DNA from: Rosa chinensis
Lineage: Eukaryota > Streptophyta > Magnoliopsida > Rosales > Rosaceae
Reading direction: 5' to 3'
Length of the DNA: 64,000 bases
Assembly: GCF_002994745.2 (NCBI RefSeq)
Contig: NC_037089.1
Span: 87,382,347 to 87,446,346, forward strand
Every line of letters starts with the position of its first letter. Position 1 is the stretch's first letter. The notes under the pieces are model-generated. The model did no database searches and was not told the DNA's origin. It was given only the letters and a program-made list of their open reading frames with translations. The translations under genes and the position numbers were made by a program. This document shows positions 12,986-24,900 of the stretch, in pieces.

Positions 12986-13499
12986 AGACTAAACGGGATT
13001 GGATAATAGGTTAAAAAAAAATTGTTTTAATGATTTGCCATTTTATCCGTTTGATCAACTGAATTAAGATCCAACGGCTGGGATGGTTTTGTCCCGTTTT
13101 GTCCCTTTATTTTCGTCCCGCAGGTGAGCGGGCCTGTAAATAATTAAATACTAAAATGAGTTTTGTCCACAACGATTTTAAATATTGGAATAAAAGCTTC
13201 TTTTTTTTTGAAAGAGAATAAAAGCTATTTTCTAAACAATAGAGAAGGGAGTCGACGGTCGTAAACTAATTTAGGGTATTTTGGGTAGCTCGGTTAAAAA
13301 CAGGGGTATTTGGGGTAGAGTGCTTTATGGTGGCCTGCGTGGGCTCTTTTTATTGGCTGTTTGGACCAATCATCAATCCTATAGCTGTACCGAAAAAATT
13401 TGCTCCCCCTAGAAAAGAAGAATTTGAAATACTAACGGCTACCCACCTCCCCGCAATTCTCTCCCTCCAACGGAAATACCCAAAAGCCTTCAGAGTCTG

Positions 13500-13870
13500 A
13501 AAACCCTAATCTGATCAAAACCCCAATTCGATTTCCCAGAAATCCCCAATCTCCCAGACACCGAACCCTAATTCCATTGCAGAATCCCCAAATCTCCCCG
13601 ACGAGACCGAAAACCTCAATTCGATTTCTTGGGGATTAACTGAAAAGCCCAATTTGATTTTCACAGTAATACCCAAATCTCCCAGAGATCGAAAACCCCA
13701 ATTCGATTTCACAGAAACCCCTAAATCTCCCAGAAACCGAAAACCCCAAATCGATTTCTTGGGGATTACTGAAAACCCCAATTCGATTTTCACAGTCATA
13801 CCCAAATCTCCCAGCGATCGAAAACCCCAATTCGATTTCACAAAAAACCCCCAAATCTGAAAACCCTAAT
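13500..13870 (+). repeat. Diverged tandem repeat in the leader of the 13.9-kb gene
   Basis: Variants of AACCCCAATTCGATTT, CCCAAATCTCCCAGA and TCTTGGGGATTACTGAAAA recur at roughly 55-65-bp spacing, six or so times, just upstream of the start codon at 13939. The copies are imperfect. The segment is C-rich and probably lies in the 5' UTR or promoter. Confidence 0.7.
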
Positions 13871-13938
13871 CTTTTCTCCGTGAAACCCAACCCCATTCTC
13901 TCAAACCCAGATCCCATTTCTTTTGATTGACGGCGAGA

Positions 13939-15036
13939 ATGGAGAAGCAAGTCTACTTGTATCCCAAGAACTCAGATTTCGCGCCCAAGATTATCAGGGT
14001 CAGGGACGACGGTACCCATTCGGTGCACGACGTCTCATCTCCGTCGTCAACGTCTCCGCTCGATGTCATCGGCAGCTACGGAAACAGAGTGTGCTTTCAG
14101 AATTTTTCCGAGAACTGCTTCGTTGTGTGGAATGTAGATAGTGGAGTCGAGGAAAGGCGGATTCTTTACGATCCTTTGGATGCTAACGGATCTATTTCTG
14201 TTTCCGGTTTCGGTCATACAGATGAAGGCGAAATAAAAATCGTCAGGATTGCTCGCGTCGGCCTTTCCTTCATGTCCAAGACGTACAGCGGCGGTGCTGG
14301 CGGCGGCGCCGGCAGCAGGGTTACTGGTGGTGCCGTAGGAGCGGGCGGCGTCTGGGCAGCATGGCAGATGTCTACTCTTGGCCTACCTTTTATACCAGAT
14401 GAGTTTCAACCGGCGAGGTTTGTGGCGGCGACCGGCACCATTTACTGGCATGGCTCTGTCAGGCAGGTGTCCACCATCATCACGTATAACATCAACACTG
14501 ATGTTCTGGGGAGTCTGCCACCGCCCGCAGCAGGTGTAGGTGCAAAGTTTGCCTTGGGATTTGGCTTTGGAGGTGAGTTGGCCGCCACTGTTTTTGAACG
14601 CTCTGGCAGAGGGAGGCATGGTATTAGATTGTGGCAGCTTCACGAAAATAACTGGGAAGTTGTGGTGAATATGAGGCTGACGTCGAACCCTTCCCCGGAA
14701 ATCAAATATCCTTACGTGCCTTTGTGCTTTCTGGCGGGTACATTCAATAATGAGGGGCTGAATATACTGTTTCTATTTGATGGAGATACTTTGATTAAGA
14801 TCAGACTTGTAGTGGAGGATGACTCTCTAGCAACAGAACTTGATGAGCTGCATCTGATGGATACTGCTGTTGTTACAACCCCATTGCCACCTAGGCATTA
14901 TGTCCATGTCGATCCTATGGAGTTTAACCGTCTATTCCAAAGAAATGCTGCTAATGAGGAGAGGCAGATGAATAGGGATATGAATGCTTGGACCAGAAAT
15001 TTTCTTGAGCAGATTAATGAATTCGATCAGATATAG
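13939..15036 (+). CDS. F-box-associated-like protein lacking an F-box, single exon
   Basis: A 365-aa ORF taken from the first ATG (MEKQVYLYPKNSDF). I do not see an F-box at the N-terminus. The body has the alternation of short hydrophobic strands and W/Y-G motifs seen in F-box-associated or kelch-like beta-propellers: VIGSYGNRVCFQNF, CFVVWNVDSG, GTIYWHGSVRQVSTIITYNINTDVLGSLPPP, and GIRLWQLHENNWEVV. Residues about 118-135 are unusually Gly/Ala-rich. The C-terminus is polar, possibly helical (NRLFQRNAANEERQMNRDMNAWTRNFLEQINEF). The stop codon TAG runs straight into GTATTT, and an AG occurs at 15461-15462, so a 3'-UTR intron is possible. The function is unknown. Alternatives are a truncated F-box gene or an unrelated propeller protein. 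Confidence 0.7.
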   Translation: MEKQVYLYPKNSDFAPKIIRVRDDGTHSVHDVSSPSSTSPLDVIGSYGNRVCFQNFSENCFVVWNVDSGVEERRILYDPLDANGSISVSGFGHTDEGEIKIVRIARVGLSFMSKTYSGGAGGGAGSRVTGGAVGAGGVWAAWQMSTLGLPFIPDEFQPARFVAATGTIYWHGSVRQVSTIITYNINTDVLGSLPPPAAGVGAKFALGFGFGGELAATVFERSGRGRHGIRLWQLHENNWEVVVNMRLTSNPSPEIKYPYVPLCFLAGTFNNEGLNILFLFDGDTLIKIRLVVEDDSLATELDELHLMDTAVVTTPLPPRHYVHVDPMEFNRLFQRNAANEERQMNRDMNAWTRNFLEQINEFDQI

Positions 15037-15720
15037 GTATTTCCCACTCACTGATACTGTTAGTTTGTTACATGCTGATACTGTTATATGAGCTTGTTTT
15101 GATTGTGTCATGCACTAGGTCTTACTTTTTTTTATTATGTTCTATACTGCTTGCCTTTGTATTATCTTCTGGATGTCTCCATAGAGATATATTGATTCTT
15201 TCTTTGACAATACAATAATTAGGATAAGCACATACATGTAGCTAACTCTGAACAATTAGTTGAATATAACTGTGAAAGGAGAAAATTAACACCTATTAGG
15301 CTACAGTTGATTTCAGGCTTACTGTGGATATACAATCTGCAAGTTGATACTGTGTTTAACTGTTTACATGATATACAATCTGCAACAACCTATATACCTT
15401 TTTAGAAGTATTTCGAGCTTGTGACTGATGGTCAGTCTTGTGGTTTCTTTTCTTGTTCACAGGGAGTGCGTTAGGGCGACCCTTTATCACCGATTCTTTT
15501 TTTGCCTTACGGAAGAGGTGTTAAGCAAGGGCCTGCCTTTGCTTGTCTCTCAAAATGAGTTGGATTCATCCTGCCGTATTTTAAATACTTTAGCTATACA
15601 ACTTTACCTATGAGTTAGAAACAGCATTATTGTAAATACTTGAAATGAAACACAATAACCATTAAAACGTGTGGAATCATGACAGCGTATTGCAGAGTAA
15701 AAAGGTTACATAATTCATTA
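15037..15720 (+). other. 3' UTR and downstream flank of the 13.9-kb gene
   Basis: AT-rich; contains a possible 3'-UTR intron (15037 to about 15462) and no further coding signal. Confidence 0.4.
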
Positions 15721-15960
15721 CTGTCAAGCAGACGATACATAAACCATCAAGAGAACCAAAAAGAACTGACAACCACTAGGACTACCAGAGATGGAAATAT
15801 TCATTAGAATACCGCTACAAGTTTGTTCATTCTCGGTAAGCTCCTGCAATCTCCATATTCCTCAATAGGAAGAGGGAGATAACAAAGTGAGGAAAATTCC
15901 ACCTTTGACTGGCACACGACTCTCTTCTCCTCTCACCTCACCCTTTCAGAAGAAAGAAAA

Positions 15961-16077
15961 TTAACAAGACCAGAGAGATGAGAGGGGTCTTCCTTCTTGG
16001 CATGTCTTTACACAACCCAATACTATATCTTGCAACTGTTTCTCAACGTTCTCTATGGTTGAACAAGCATCTATGAT
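15961..16077 (-). pseudogene. Last-exon fragment resembling thymidylate kinase
   Basis: On the minus strand a splice acceptor (GATGCAG) is followed by 38 codons, IIDACSTIENVEKQLQDIV...CQEGRPLSSLWSC, and a stop. This resembles the C-terminal exon of plant dTMP kinase as I remember it (a ...IDA...EDVEKKLQ...C..GKPLS.LW ending). The enzyme phosphorylates dTMP to dTDP. I could not find the P-loop exon or any other exon in the following kilobases, so it is either a detached fragment or part of a gene whose other exons I missed. Confidence 0.45.
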
Positions 16078-16099
16078 CTGCATCAGCCCAATCGAATTT

Positions 16100-18070
16100 T
16101 AATAGCATCCAAGTAATTCAACTCACCAAGCAATACTATACAGCAGGAATGACAGTACAAACCAAAAGAATTTTATCACTGTTGAAGGCTAGTTGTGTTT
16201 CATGCCCAAAGTTTGAACAGTTAGTACAATAACCATCTGTAGATGACTAATATTCAATATAGTGCGACTGTCAACTTGCAGCCTAATCGCAAGATAAACT
16301 TTGCGATGACAAAGACAGCCCAGCCAGTATCTAACGTTATATTTAAGGGTCAAGAATGAATGAAAACAGACTTCATATTGGTCTTCATTGGAAAAATTAG
16401 AAGGATGCCACACGGAAATGAAATTGGAGGGGAATGTTTGACAGAGATCATTTACCATTCAATTTATTTCTATTTTTGTTTTTGAGAACCATTCAATATA
16501 GTTTTTTGAACAAAAGAATTCAATGTTTTAACCCCTCATGAGGAACCAGATCACAGTCCCATTGGTGGTCCAGGTGACTATTATTTGCCATTTGACTCCG
16601 CCTAACAAAAGACCTTTTGGGGCAAGTTAAATTGACAATTTGATGATCTTTGGACTGCTCTCACTCCGAAATTCCTGGAGAAGCAAAGCCACTCAATCAA
16701 AGATTCTATTAACAGTATATCAATCTGAACCATTTAAGAAACATACTTTGCCTTCTTCTAATCCATTTTATTCTTTTCATTGTTTGAAGGAATAATAGCT
16801 GAAACGACTAAAAGCACACTAATCTCATATCTCAATTTCTTATTCTTCTTCTTACTTTCTCAGAAATCCAAACTGACACAAGGAACTACTCAAGCTAAAT
16901 AAGTAAACAAGCTTGTATAAACGAGGAGGATTCTTACAAAGCAAGGGCAATTTCATGTCCCTCACTACCTATAAACTGGGAAAGAAAAAATTTACAAAGC
17001 CAAAGCTTCATGATTCACAGGAGAATTTACAATTAGAGTATGCGAAGTCTCAAGTCTCAACGCTTCATGTTCAATCAACTCTATAGTCATAACATCAACC
17101 TTTGGTTTGATGATGAGGACTTGGTTTTGTGTAGGGGATTTTGAGCCTCAAGGTTCTTCTGAAATACAATCGGCCAGAGATGGGGAACACCAGAAACCTT
17201 CACCTTGTTAAGTCTAATTAATTTCAGCTATATTTCACAAGAATACACAGCAATTAGAATTAGCAGGTTGGTCGACACCAAACAGAACTGGATACAACAA
17301 AGAAACATTCAAACAATATATTCGTTTCTTTGGTCAAAGTAAAACAATTTCAAAGATGCATTCGAACTACATATTCGTTCAGTACTACTAGTACTGAGGA
17401 TAATATGAACAGAGCTTCAGCAGCCGAAGCAGGTGTGGACTGTGGCACATGTACAAACTAAAAATCACGAGAGACTCGTAACCTGTAAAATTTCAGGCGC
17501 AAAGAGTGAAGAGCTAGTAGGATTCGATCAACTGATCAAGTAGAGTTCTAACTAGAAGAGTAATTTTGTAATTGGATTTTTTGACTAGAGCTAATATGAG
17601 TAGCCTCTGCTTCACTAGCTGTCCCTCTTTTCAATCGACCCCTTGCAACGAAACAGAAACACTTGGCAGTGTAGAAAAATAATATGACAACCTAGAAATA
17701 AGTCCTTTGATCAAGCTAAAATGTCAACAAAATATTTAACAGGAAGTATGCCTGAACATCTTCAACAACAATTCCATTGATATATACATTCCAAAAGCAG
17801 TGTTGGAATTCTTATAATTCTTGGAATTCATTATCTCGGAAAGGGTGTATATTCACAAAATTAGAATGTTTTGTGCTCTTCAAATACATCGTGGTTTTGT
17901 TTCTTAGTATTTTCAATTTTTCATTGTTCTACACATATATATGACCAAGTAGAGCTAATTTTGGAATTGGATGTTCTGACCAATTCTATACAAAAACTCT
18001 TTTCATATTGGGTTGTTGTACCATTTCAATGATTGTGCTTTTAGTGATGACTATATTCCTCTGTCTTTTT
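16100..18070. other. Intergenic, with a relict copy of the F-box gene 3' flank
   Basis: No complete gene seen. About 17291-17580 aligns with 7361-7555 downstream of the F-box gene. Shared landmarks are ACATTCAAAC, GTCAAAGTA, AATTTCAAAGA, the 20-base block TGTAAAATTTCAGGCGCAAA, and TAGAAG...GTAATTTTGTAAT. The coding part of a second F-box copy is not present beside it. Confidence 0.55.
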
Positions 18071-18080
18071 CAACGAAGAC

Positions 18081-18491
18081 TGTTGATGCCCACATAGGTG
18101 TAGAGGTGCAAAAACCAGAAATACACGGCTCAATGACCACTTAATTAAAGAGGCTTAAATCCTAGCTCCACAAGGTAGACTCATGACCCAACACATATGC
18201 TAGCCTCACTTTGCCAATTTTGCTAGCCACATCTAGTCCCACATGGGAAGGGAAAGGGTGACAAACCCTAACCTATACTATAAATTAATACATGCATCTT
18301 CTCTCATTCAAGGTAAGTCATCGCTCTTCACTTACTCCTACTTTGTCTACATTCTTACTGATTTTATCGGAGAGTCGAATGTAGACAACCCCTTTGACCT
18401 CTGTTCATGATTGACAGGTATGAATCGTGAATATGGTAGCTGTCACAGCCATTCACTTATGTGGATAGCGGCTCCCGACACCGCATCAACA
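18081..18491 (+). mobile_element. Solo LTR, 411 bp
   Basis: Starts TGTTGATGCC and ends GGCATCAACA-like (CCGCATCAACA), giving TG...CA limits with a 9-bp terminal inverted repeat. The flanking pentamers are AAGAC and AAGAG (4 of 5 identical). A second LTR and internal coding region are absent nearby. The 3' part has features usual in plant retroelement LTRs (an ATACTATAAATTAATA box followed by CTCATTCAAGG). Orientation is taken from those features. Confidence 0.65.
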
Positions 18492-18494
18492 AAG

Positions 18495-20390
18495 AGCGAT
18501 GGTCATCATATTTGTGATGGGGGGGGGGGGGTAGGGAATAAAACACAAATCCTAGTTATTTTCTTTTTCAAATACTAATTATTAAGGTTTAATGATCGAT
18601 CTGATTCATTTTACAATTTAATTTATATCATGGAAGTCTCCCATCTTCATAAGCAAATGTTGATAATGGTTTCTGAAAATTCTAATTTACATGGTCCAAG
18701 TGATAGAATAAGTACTGCAGAAATTTTGGCTCAACTAGAAGCCTCGTCCTTTTCTTTCAAGCTGTTTAAACCCATCATCTTCACATTCCATTACCAATTT
18801 TCATGATTTTGGGGCTTTCCTATAAAATTGTTGTTGCCTCACATGCTGTGGATGCTGAAAGCTGTACTGGCTTTGCATGAAAATAAGAGTCTGTTCCTTT
18901 TATGATTGTTTTTGTCTGACCTGTGCCCACAAGGCCACAATATGGTATCAATCTGTTTTGCTTTGACCGAGTTGAGATTCTTTGGGCACTATAGAGTTAG
19001 TGATAAATTGACAATCATTAGTTGAAAAGACTTTGTCATAATCCAAGATTGTTGTCATTTTCTACAACTAGAACAGCTCTGATACTGAAGCAGCAGCTCC
19101 TCTCACAGTCACTGATTATTGTCTACCTTTATTTTATGTGCTTCAATCATTTGATTTCATGATTTAGATTTTAGACTAATGCCAGACCAAACCAACAACA
19201 ACCTTCAAGAAGCTAATTAGTTTGTATTGGATAAAATAAACTGGTCAAAAGCTCCAAAGTTGATCTTGGTTCTAAAATCTAAAGAGATAGATGTACAATC
19301 CCTTGCTACTTTGCTTTTCTACACAACTGCTTTTTATGCACCATAATTCCAATGTGCTTTCACGGGAATGCCATAATTCCAGTGTGCTTTCACGGGAATG
19401 CTCAGCTAAAGAGGAAGACCTCCATAATCCATAATCCATACCATATTAGGAATAATTCTTCCGAGTATCACTGAAATGTTAAATGTATGCAATATCATGA
19501 TTTTGAGTTTATGTGACCAGAAAGATATATCCATAAAAGAATTTTTTGTTCTTTAATAGAGCGACAAAAAATTTAAAATTTGTGTGAGAGATAAAAGATA
19601 ATAAATGAGACGATCGATGCCAAATCCAAATACAAAAAGGAAGAATTTCACTTAAACCAACATGCCTCTGCCTCATTGTCTCGGATGTGGAACAAACAAA
19701 CAAGCATAGTAAAACACTAAAGCTCTTCCATCCAATAATATGCTCCAACTTCCATGCATCTTTTGAGGCGCCTAACTTGGGACTTGGAATAGAAAACCCA
19801 CCATTACCAAATCCCCAATTTGGAACCTTTTGCCTTTTAAAAGGGCAGTGATGGTGTTGTGGTGGCAGCTGAAGCAGAGCCCCAGGGGCAAAGTTGCCAA
19901 GCTCTAAGATGCCATGGACGTAAGTGAGAGATCAACTCCTGCTTTTTATTATACAATCTTTCTCTAATCACAGTTTCACTGGATCCTAATTTTATAAAGA
20001 ATACAGCTTTGCACCAACGTGGTTCTGCATTCAAAACAGGCTGTGTTTGTGCAACGGGCAAAAATTATTTCCCACCATGCCCTTTCCTTAGCTAGGCATG
20101 CATTAAAGTGTCATTTTCGTAAGTAAATAAAATATTATGTACGAATTAAAAAAATTTAGAATGTGGAGAATTTGTTACCACGATGCCATTTTGGTAGGAA
20201 CCGATTTCTTATTTAATATATATATTTTTAATTATGATCGAAGAACCAGCTATAGCAACCAAATTGTCAAATGATGATTTCATCGAGACTGTATTTGATT
20301 CCCTTGCACGGTTTAGGTAATTTCTAGTAGTTTTTTGATTTTCTAATTTTAAAACAGGAAATTACTTCTTAAACTGGAGAATAGCATTTA
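18495..20390. other. Intergenic, no gene seen
   Basis: Contains a G homopolymer near 18521-18531 and AT-rich DNA. Short ORFs in this stretch (for example 19509-19748 and 19837-20061, both minus) have no recognisable domain and no supporting splice signals. Confidence 0.5.
19341..19400. repeat. 30-bp direct tandem duplication
   Basis: Two adjacent 30-bp units (19341-19370 and 19371-19400), starting CCATAATTCC and ending CACGGGAATG, differ at one base. Probably a recent slippage duplication. Confidence 0.9.
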
Positions 20391-20394
20391 AAGA

Positions 20395-20930
20395 TTTTAA
20401 TTTTTCATAATTCGTATTTAACGTCACGTTTACGAAAGTGTTATTTTTGTGAATCTTTCTCTTTAAAGCATAAAATGGAAACTCTCTAATTTTCTGCATT
20501 TATCATTTCATCACTAAAACATATCATGCATTTAAAATCTCTACCAAACACTGTGATCTAACTCAATGATGATACTCCGAAATTTCAACTCTTCATAATC
20601 AGTATTCAACATTTTGCCTACTCTCTCCACAGTGTTATTTTCATGAATATTTCTCTTTGAAGCGCCTCTCCTACTGTTTTCATTCACATCATCCCATCAC
20701 TAAAACATAACATGGAATTAAAATCTCTACCAAACACTGTGATCTAACTCAATAATGATACTTCGAAATTTCAGCTCTTCATAATCAATATTCAACATTT
20801 TGCCTACTCTCTCCACAGTGTCATTTTCATGAATATTTCTCTTTGAAGCGCCTCTCCTACTTCTTTCATTCACATCATCCCATCACTAAAACATAACATA
20901 GAATTAAAACCCCTACCTCTCTACCAAACA
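20395..20930. repeat. About 186-bp tandem repeat upstream of the LRR receptor gene
   Basis: Units begin CTCTACCAAACACT at 20539, 20725 and 20919 (spacing 186 and 194). The first two full units are about 95% alike. A more diverged partial copy precedes them from about 20395. The array ends about 1 kb before the LRR receptor start codon, in its putative promoter region. Confidence 0.85.
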
Positions 20931-21986
20931 CTCTGATCTCCACACCATTAATACCCACCAACACCTTGACTTTGGAACAGAGTCACAGACAACACAGCAA
21001 TGCAACTTGCATTGAATCACAGTGACAAAAATAGTAGAAGACGAGGTCGTTTTGGTCTTTCCCACTCCTATCAAATCTTCCTCACCCCAAAGAGAGGGAA
21101 AGGGAAAATAAAACCAAACCCCATGTGTCATGTGAGCTCAGATATTAAGCAGCGGAATGCAAGGGACTCTGTCATTCACGAGCAAAACAAAGCCTTCTTC
21201 AATCTTCAAATCCTCACACAGAAACACAAAGCTTCTATCTTTCTGGCTCTTAGAGAAAGAGAGACCCGACCCGTGTGACCCAGAACCCATCAAATGCCTT
21301 CAGAGACAGTTATCTCTGTCCTGTACGGCTCAGTCCCAACCACCACCTCTGTAGTAGTCCCCACATTTCAGTGAAGAAGACGAAGAACAATACGGCTCTG
21401 CTTCTTAAATTGGGTTTGTCTTCTACCCTTATCTTATCTGCATTTCTATTACAATTTCTGTACTTGCTGGTCCCTGTTTTCATAGCAGAATTGGTAAAGA
21501 CGCTTCCTTTATTTGGGTTTTAAGCTTGGTTTTTATGCAAGTTACTTTCTGGGTTTTTGACCAACTTGTTTGAGCGTTCAACATTATCCGTGGAACTTGC
21601 CCATTTTGTTCTTGGGGTTTGTTCAAATTCAGTGAAAATTAGAGTTAACTTGTGCAGTGGGGCATTTCTACATGTTGATTTCAGTGATTCTTTTATGGGT
21701 TTTGTCTCTTACTCTATCTTACCCTGCATTCTTCTTCCAATTTCTGTGCTTGTTGGTCTCTGTTTTCCCTGAAAAATTCTTGAAGATGCTTGCTTTATGT
21801 GGCTAATTTAGCTTTGTTTCTGTAAGTTTTTCTTTTGTGGGCTTTAACCAACTTGTTTAAGCTGTTGAATATTACCCAGGAAACTTGCCCTTTTCATTCT
21901 GAAATGAGAAGGAATCTGTGAATTTGAGCTTCTGAGGAAAGATTTCGTCTTGGGATTTTGTCAAAATTTACTGCAAATTACAGCAA

Positions 21987-24900
21987 ATGGGGTGTTTTTA
22001 CTTGTTTTTTTCAGTGATTGTGTCATGGGCTTTGTTCCTCCCCAGTACCCATGAGTTGCAAACCTCTCAGAGCCAAGTGTTAACGCAGCTGAGGAAACAT
22101 TTAGAGTTCCCTTCCCCATTAGGAGTTTTGGAGAATTACACTGGAGACCTCTGTAACCTATCTTCCCCTGCACATCTGAGCATTTCATGCCAGGAAAATT
22201 CTATCACTGAGCTCAAAGTCATGGGAGATAGGCTTTTTAATGTCACTGAGTTCAATGGATTTGCAATTCCCAATAAAACTCTTTCTGAGAAGTTCTCCAT
22301 TGATTCTTTTGTGACCACATTGTCAAGGTTGCCTAGCTTGAGGGTTCTTAGCTTAGTGTCTTTGGGGATTTGGGGACGACTTCCTGATAAGATTCATAGG
22401 TTATCTTCGCTTGAAGTCTTAGACCTGAGCTCAAATTTCATATTTGGTTCAATTCCCCCTAAGATATCCACAATGGTCAAGCTTCACACTCTAAGCCTGG
22501 AGGTCAATTATTTCAATGAGACTGTTCCTGATTGGTTGGACTCGTTATCAAACCTCACCATTTTGTGCTTGAAGAACAATCAGCTCAAGGGTCAGTTTCC
22601 TTCTTCAATATGCAGAATTAAGACGCTCACTGACCTTGCTCTGTCTCACAATGAGCTTTCTGGAAAATTACCTGACATGAGTACTTTAACCAGCCTGCAT
22701 GTATTGGATTTGAGAGAAAATGATTTAGATTCTGAACTACCAGTGTTGCCAAAAAGATTGGTTACAGTACTTCTTAGCAAGAACTCGTTCTCAGGAAAGA
22801 TTCCGGTGCAATTTGGTGATTTGAGTCAGCTTCAACACCTTGATCTATCATTCAATTATCTCAGTGGAGCACCACCCTCTAACTTGTTCTCTTTGCCAGA
22901 GATCAGTTATCTGAATTTAGCATCCAATATGCTGAGTGGACCATTTCCAAATGGTCTAAATTGTGGTGGCAAACTTGGTTTTGTTGATATTTCTAATAAC
23001 AAGTTAGCAGGGGATCTTCCTTCTTGCCTGGGTAGTACCTCAGATGAGAGAGTTGTTGAACTCAGCGGTAACTGTTTGGCCAATGCTTCCCAACACCAGC
23101 ATGACCATTCATATTGTACAAAGGCTCTTGCAAGGAGAAAACAATCTAGTGTGAGAGAGATTGTGGTGCTAGTTGCTGTTGCCATCGGAGCACTTCTTGT
23201 TTTAGTACTTTCTGTACTTGCGGTTATTTGCTTGTGTAGAAGATACCGTTCAAGGAAGTCTGAGCATAACATATTTGCAAAAGCTGTGCCAGATAATTCA
23301 CCAAATGATCTTTGCTCGAACATCGTTACAAATGCTAGTAAGTTGTATTAGTCTGGTTCTTGCTCCAGATCCCAGATTCTTTTTTCACAATGCACAATGT
23401 CAACTTTGCGTTTTAAACTCTACGAATATAGACTGTATTGTGTTTTTTTACCTGACGTTCTGTTCTACTGTTTGTAGGATATATATCTCAAGCAGCGAAA
23501 TTAGAGACACATGGTGCCCCAGTATGTCGATTGTTTTCCCTTGAAGAGTTGAGGGTAGCAACAAACGACTTTGATTTCTCAATGTTTTTGGGTGAAGGCT
23601 CTATGGGAAAGGTAACCAGCAGACTCAATTATGATTCAGAAATATATAATATTTTGCCTGAAAACTTCAATTCCGATTACACATTTCAAAATTCATGACT
23701 AACTTGTAGAGCTAGAGTTAATGAGCAATGATAAAGGGAATCGACATTGGAATTCTTTCATGATCACTTAAGCTCTCCAAATTATTTCTTATCTGTTATT
23801 TATCAATTCCCTTTATCTCAATCTTCAATCTTTTGCAAGTGTCCCAAACATATAATGCTAGGAGTTATAATTATCATAACAACAGTCATGTATCAATTGT
23901 TTTCTTTATCTCTTGATGCCTATCAATGAGAACAAGCTATATGGCAGTTATCTGGTCTAACATAGTGGATGGATTTTAAAGACTATTTCCTGAATTCTGC
24001 TTTCAGCTTTACAAAGGCAAGTTGGAAAATGGGACCTCAGTTGCAATCAGATCTCTGGCTATATCAAAAAAATGCTCAACTAATAACCTTAAAGTTCAGC
24101 TGGATTCACTCTCAAAGCTTCACCATCCTCACTTGGTTGGCCTGTTGGGTCATTGCATTGACAGTAGTGGACAAGATGATTCTGGTGGCAAAAGACTTTT
24201 CCTTGTATATGAATACATCTCTAGTGGGAATTACCGTACCTATCTTTCAGGTCTGTATTCATTACCGGGAGCTTCAAAATTCCAGTCTACACTGGAAGTG
24301 AAGTAGCTAATAACAGTAGGATGTGTCTTTTACTTTGTTTCTGAAATGCACTAGCAGAATGCACATCAATCTTCACATCATAGCTTTATATCTTGAAGGC
24401 TTTCAACCTCTAACCAGGATATGCTGTGCATCTGTAGAAAACTATCCAGAGAAGGTTCTCAAGTGGTCTGATAGATTGGCAATTCTAATAGGAGTTGCAA
24501 AAGCAGTCCATTTTCTACACACTGGGGTTATTCCAGGTTCTTTCAACAATCGATTGAAAACAAACAACATACTGCTAGATGAGCATCGGATTCCAAAGCT
24601 GAGTGACTATGGGATGTCCCTCATCACAGAAGAAATTGAAAAACCTGAGGCATGTTTTTCTTATGTTTATTTTGTTGACTGTGAAATGTATGGTTCCAAA
24701 GGGTTATTCTGATGCATTTTATTGTTTTGCAGGCAAAAGGAGAAGGCCCAAAATCAAGGTATGAAGTATAGTTTAAACGATTTCTATCATATTTTCTTGT
24801 TGCTGCTGATCTTATTTCAAAAGGTAAATTTTAACTGTTAGTTCTGTTATATCCTGGTTTTTGCTTGCAGGCGTAAAAAGGATCTGGAGGGTGATGTTTA

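Larger units (their letters stand above)
11958..13137. mobile_element. Non-autonomous TIR transposon with 8-bp TSD (hAT-like)
   Basis: The two ends are inverted copies of each other: 23 bp identical, starting ACAGGCCCGCTCACC, followed by a looser inverted match (GGGACAAAA, GGGACA) for about another 45 bp. The flanks carry a perfect 8-bp direct duplication, AAATAATT, at 11950-11957 and 13138-13145. An 8-bp TSD fits the hAT superfamily; MULEs would give 9. No transposase ORF is present. The 1180-bp interior holds two CT arrays and a 12/24-bp minisatellite. Confidence 0.8.

Noticed and set aside
13927..13938. Longer start for the 13.9-kb gene
   Set aside because: The upstream codon is TTG, not ATG; 13939 is the first ATG in the frame.
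13515..13950. Two minus-strand ORFs of 104-108 codons with GFRSLGDLG repeats
   Set aside because: They are the reverse reading of the tandem repeat in the leader of the plus-strand gene.
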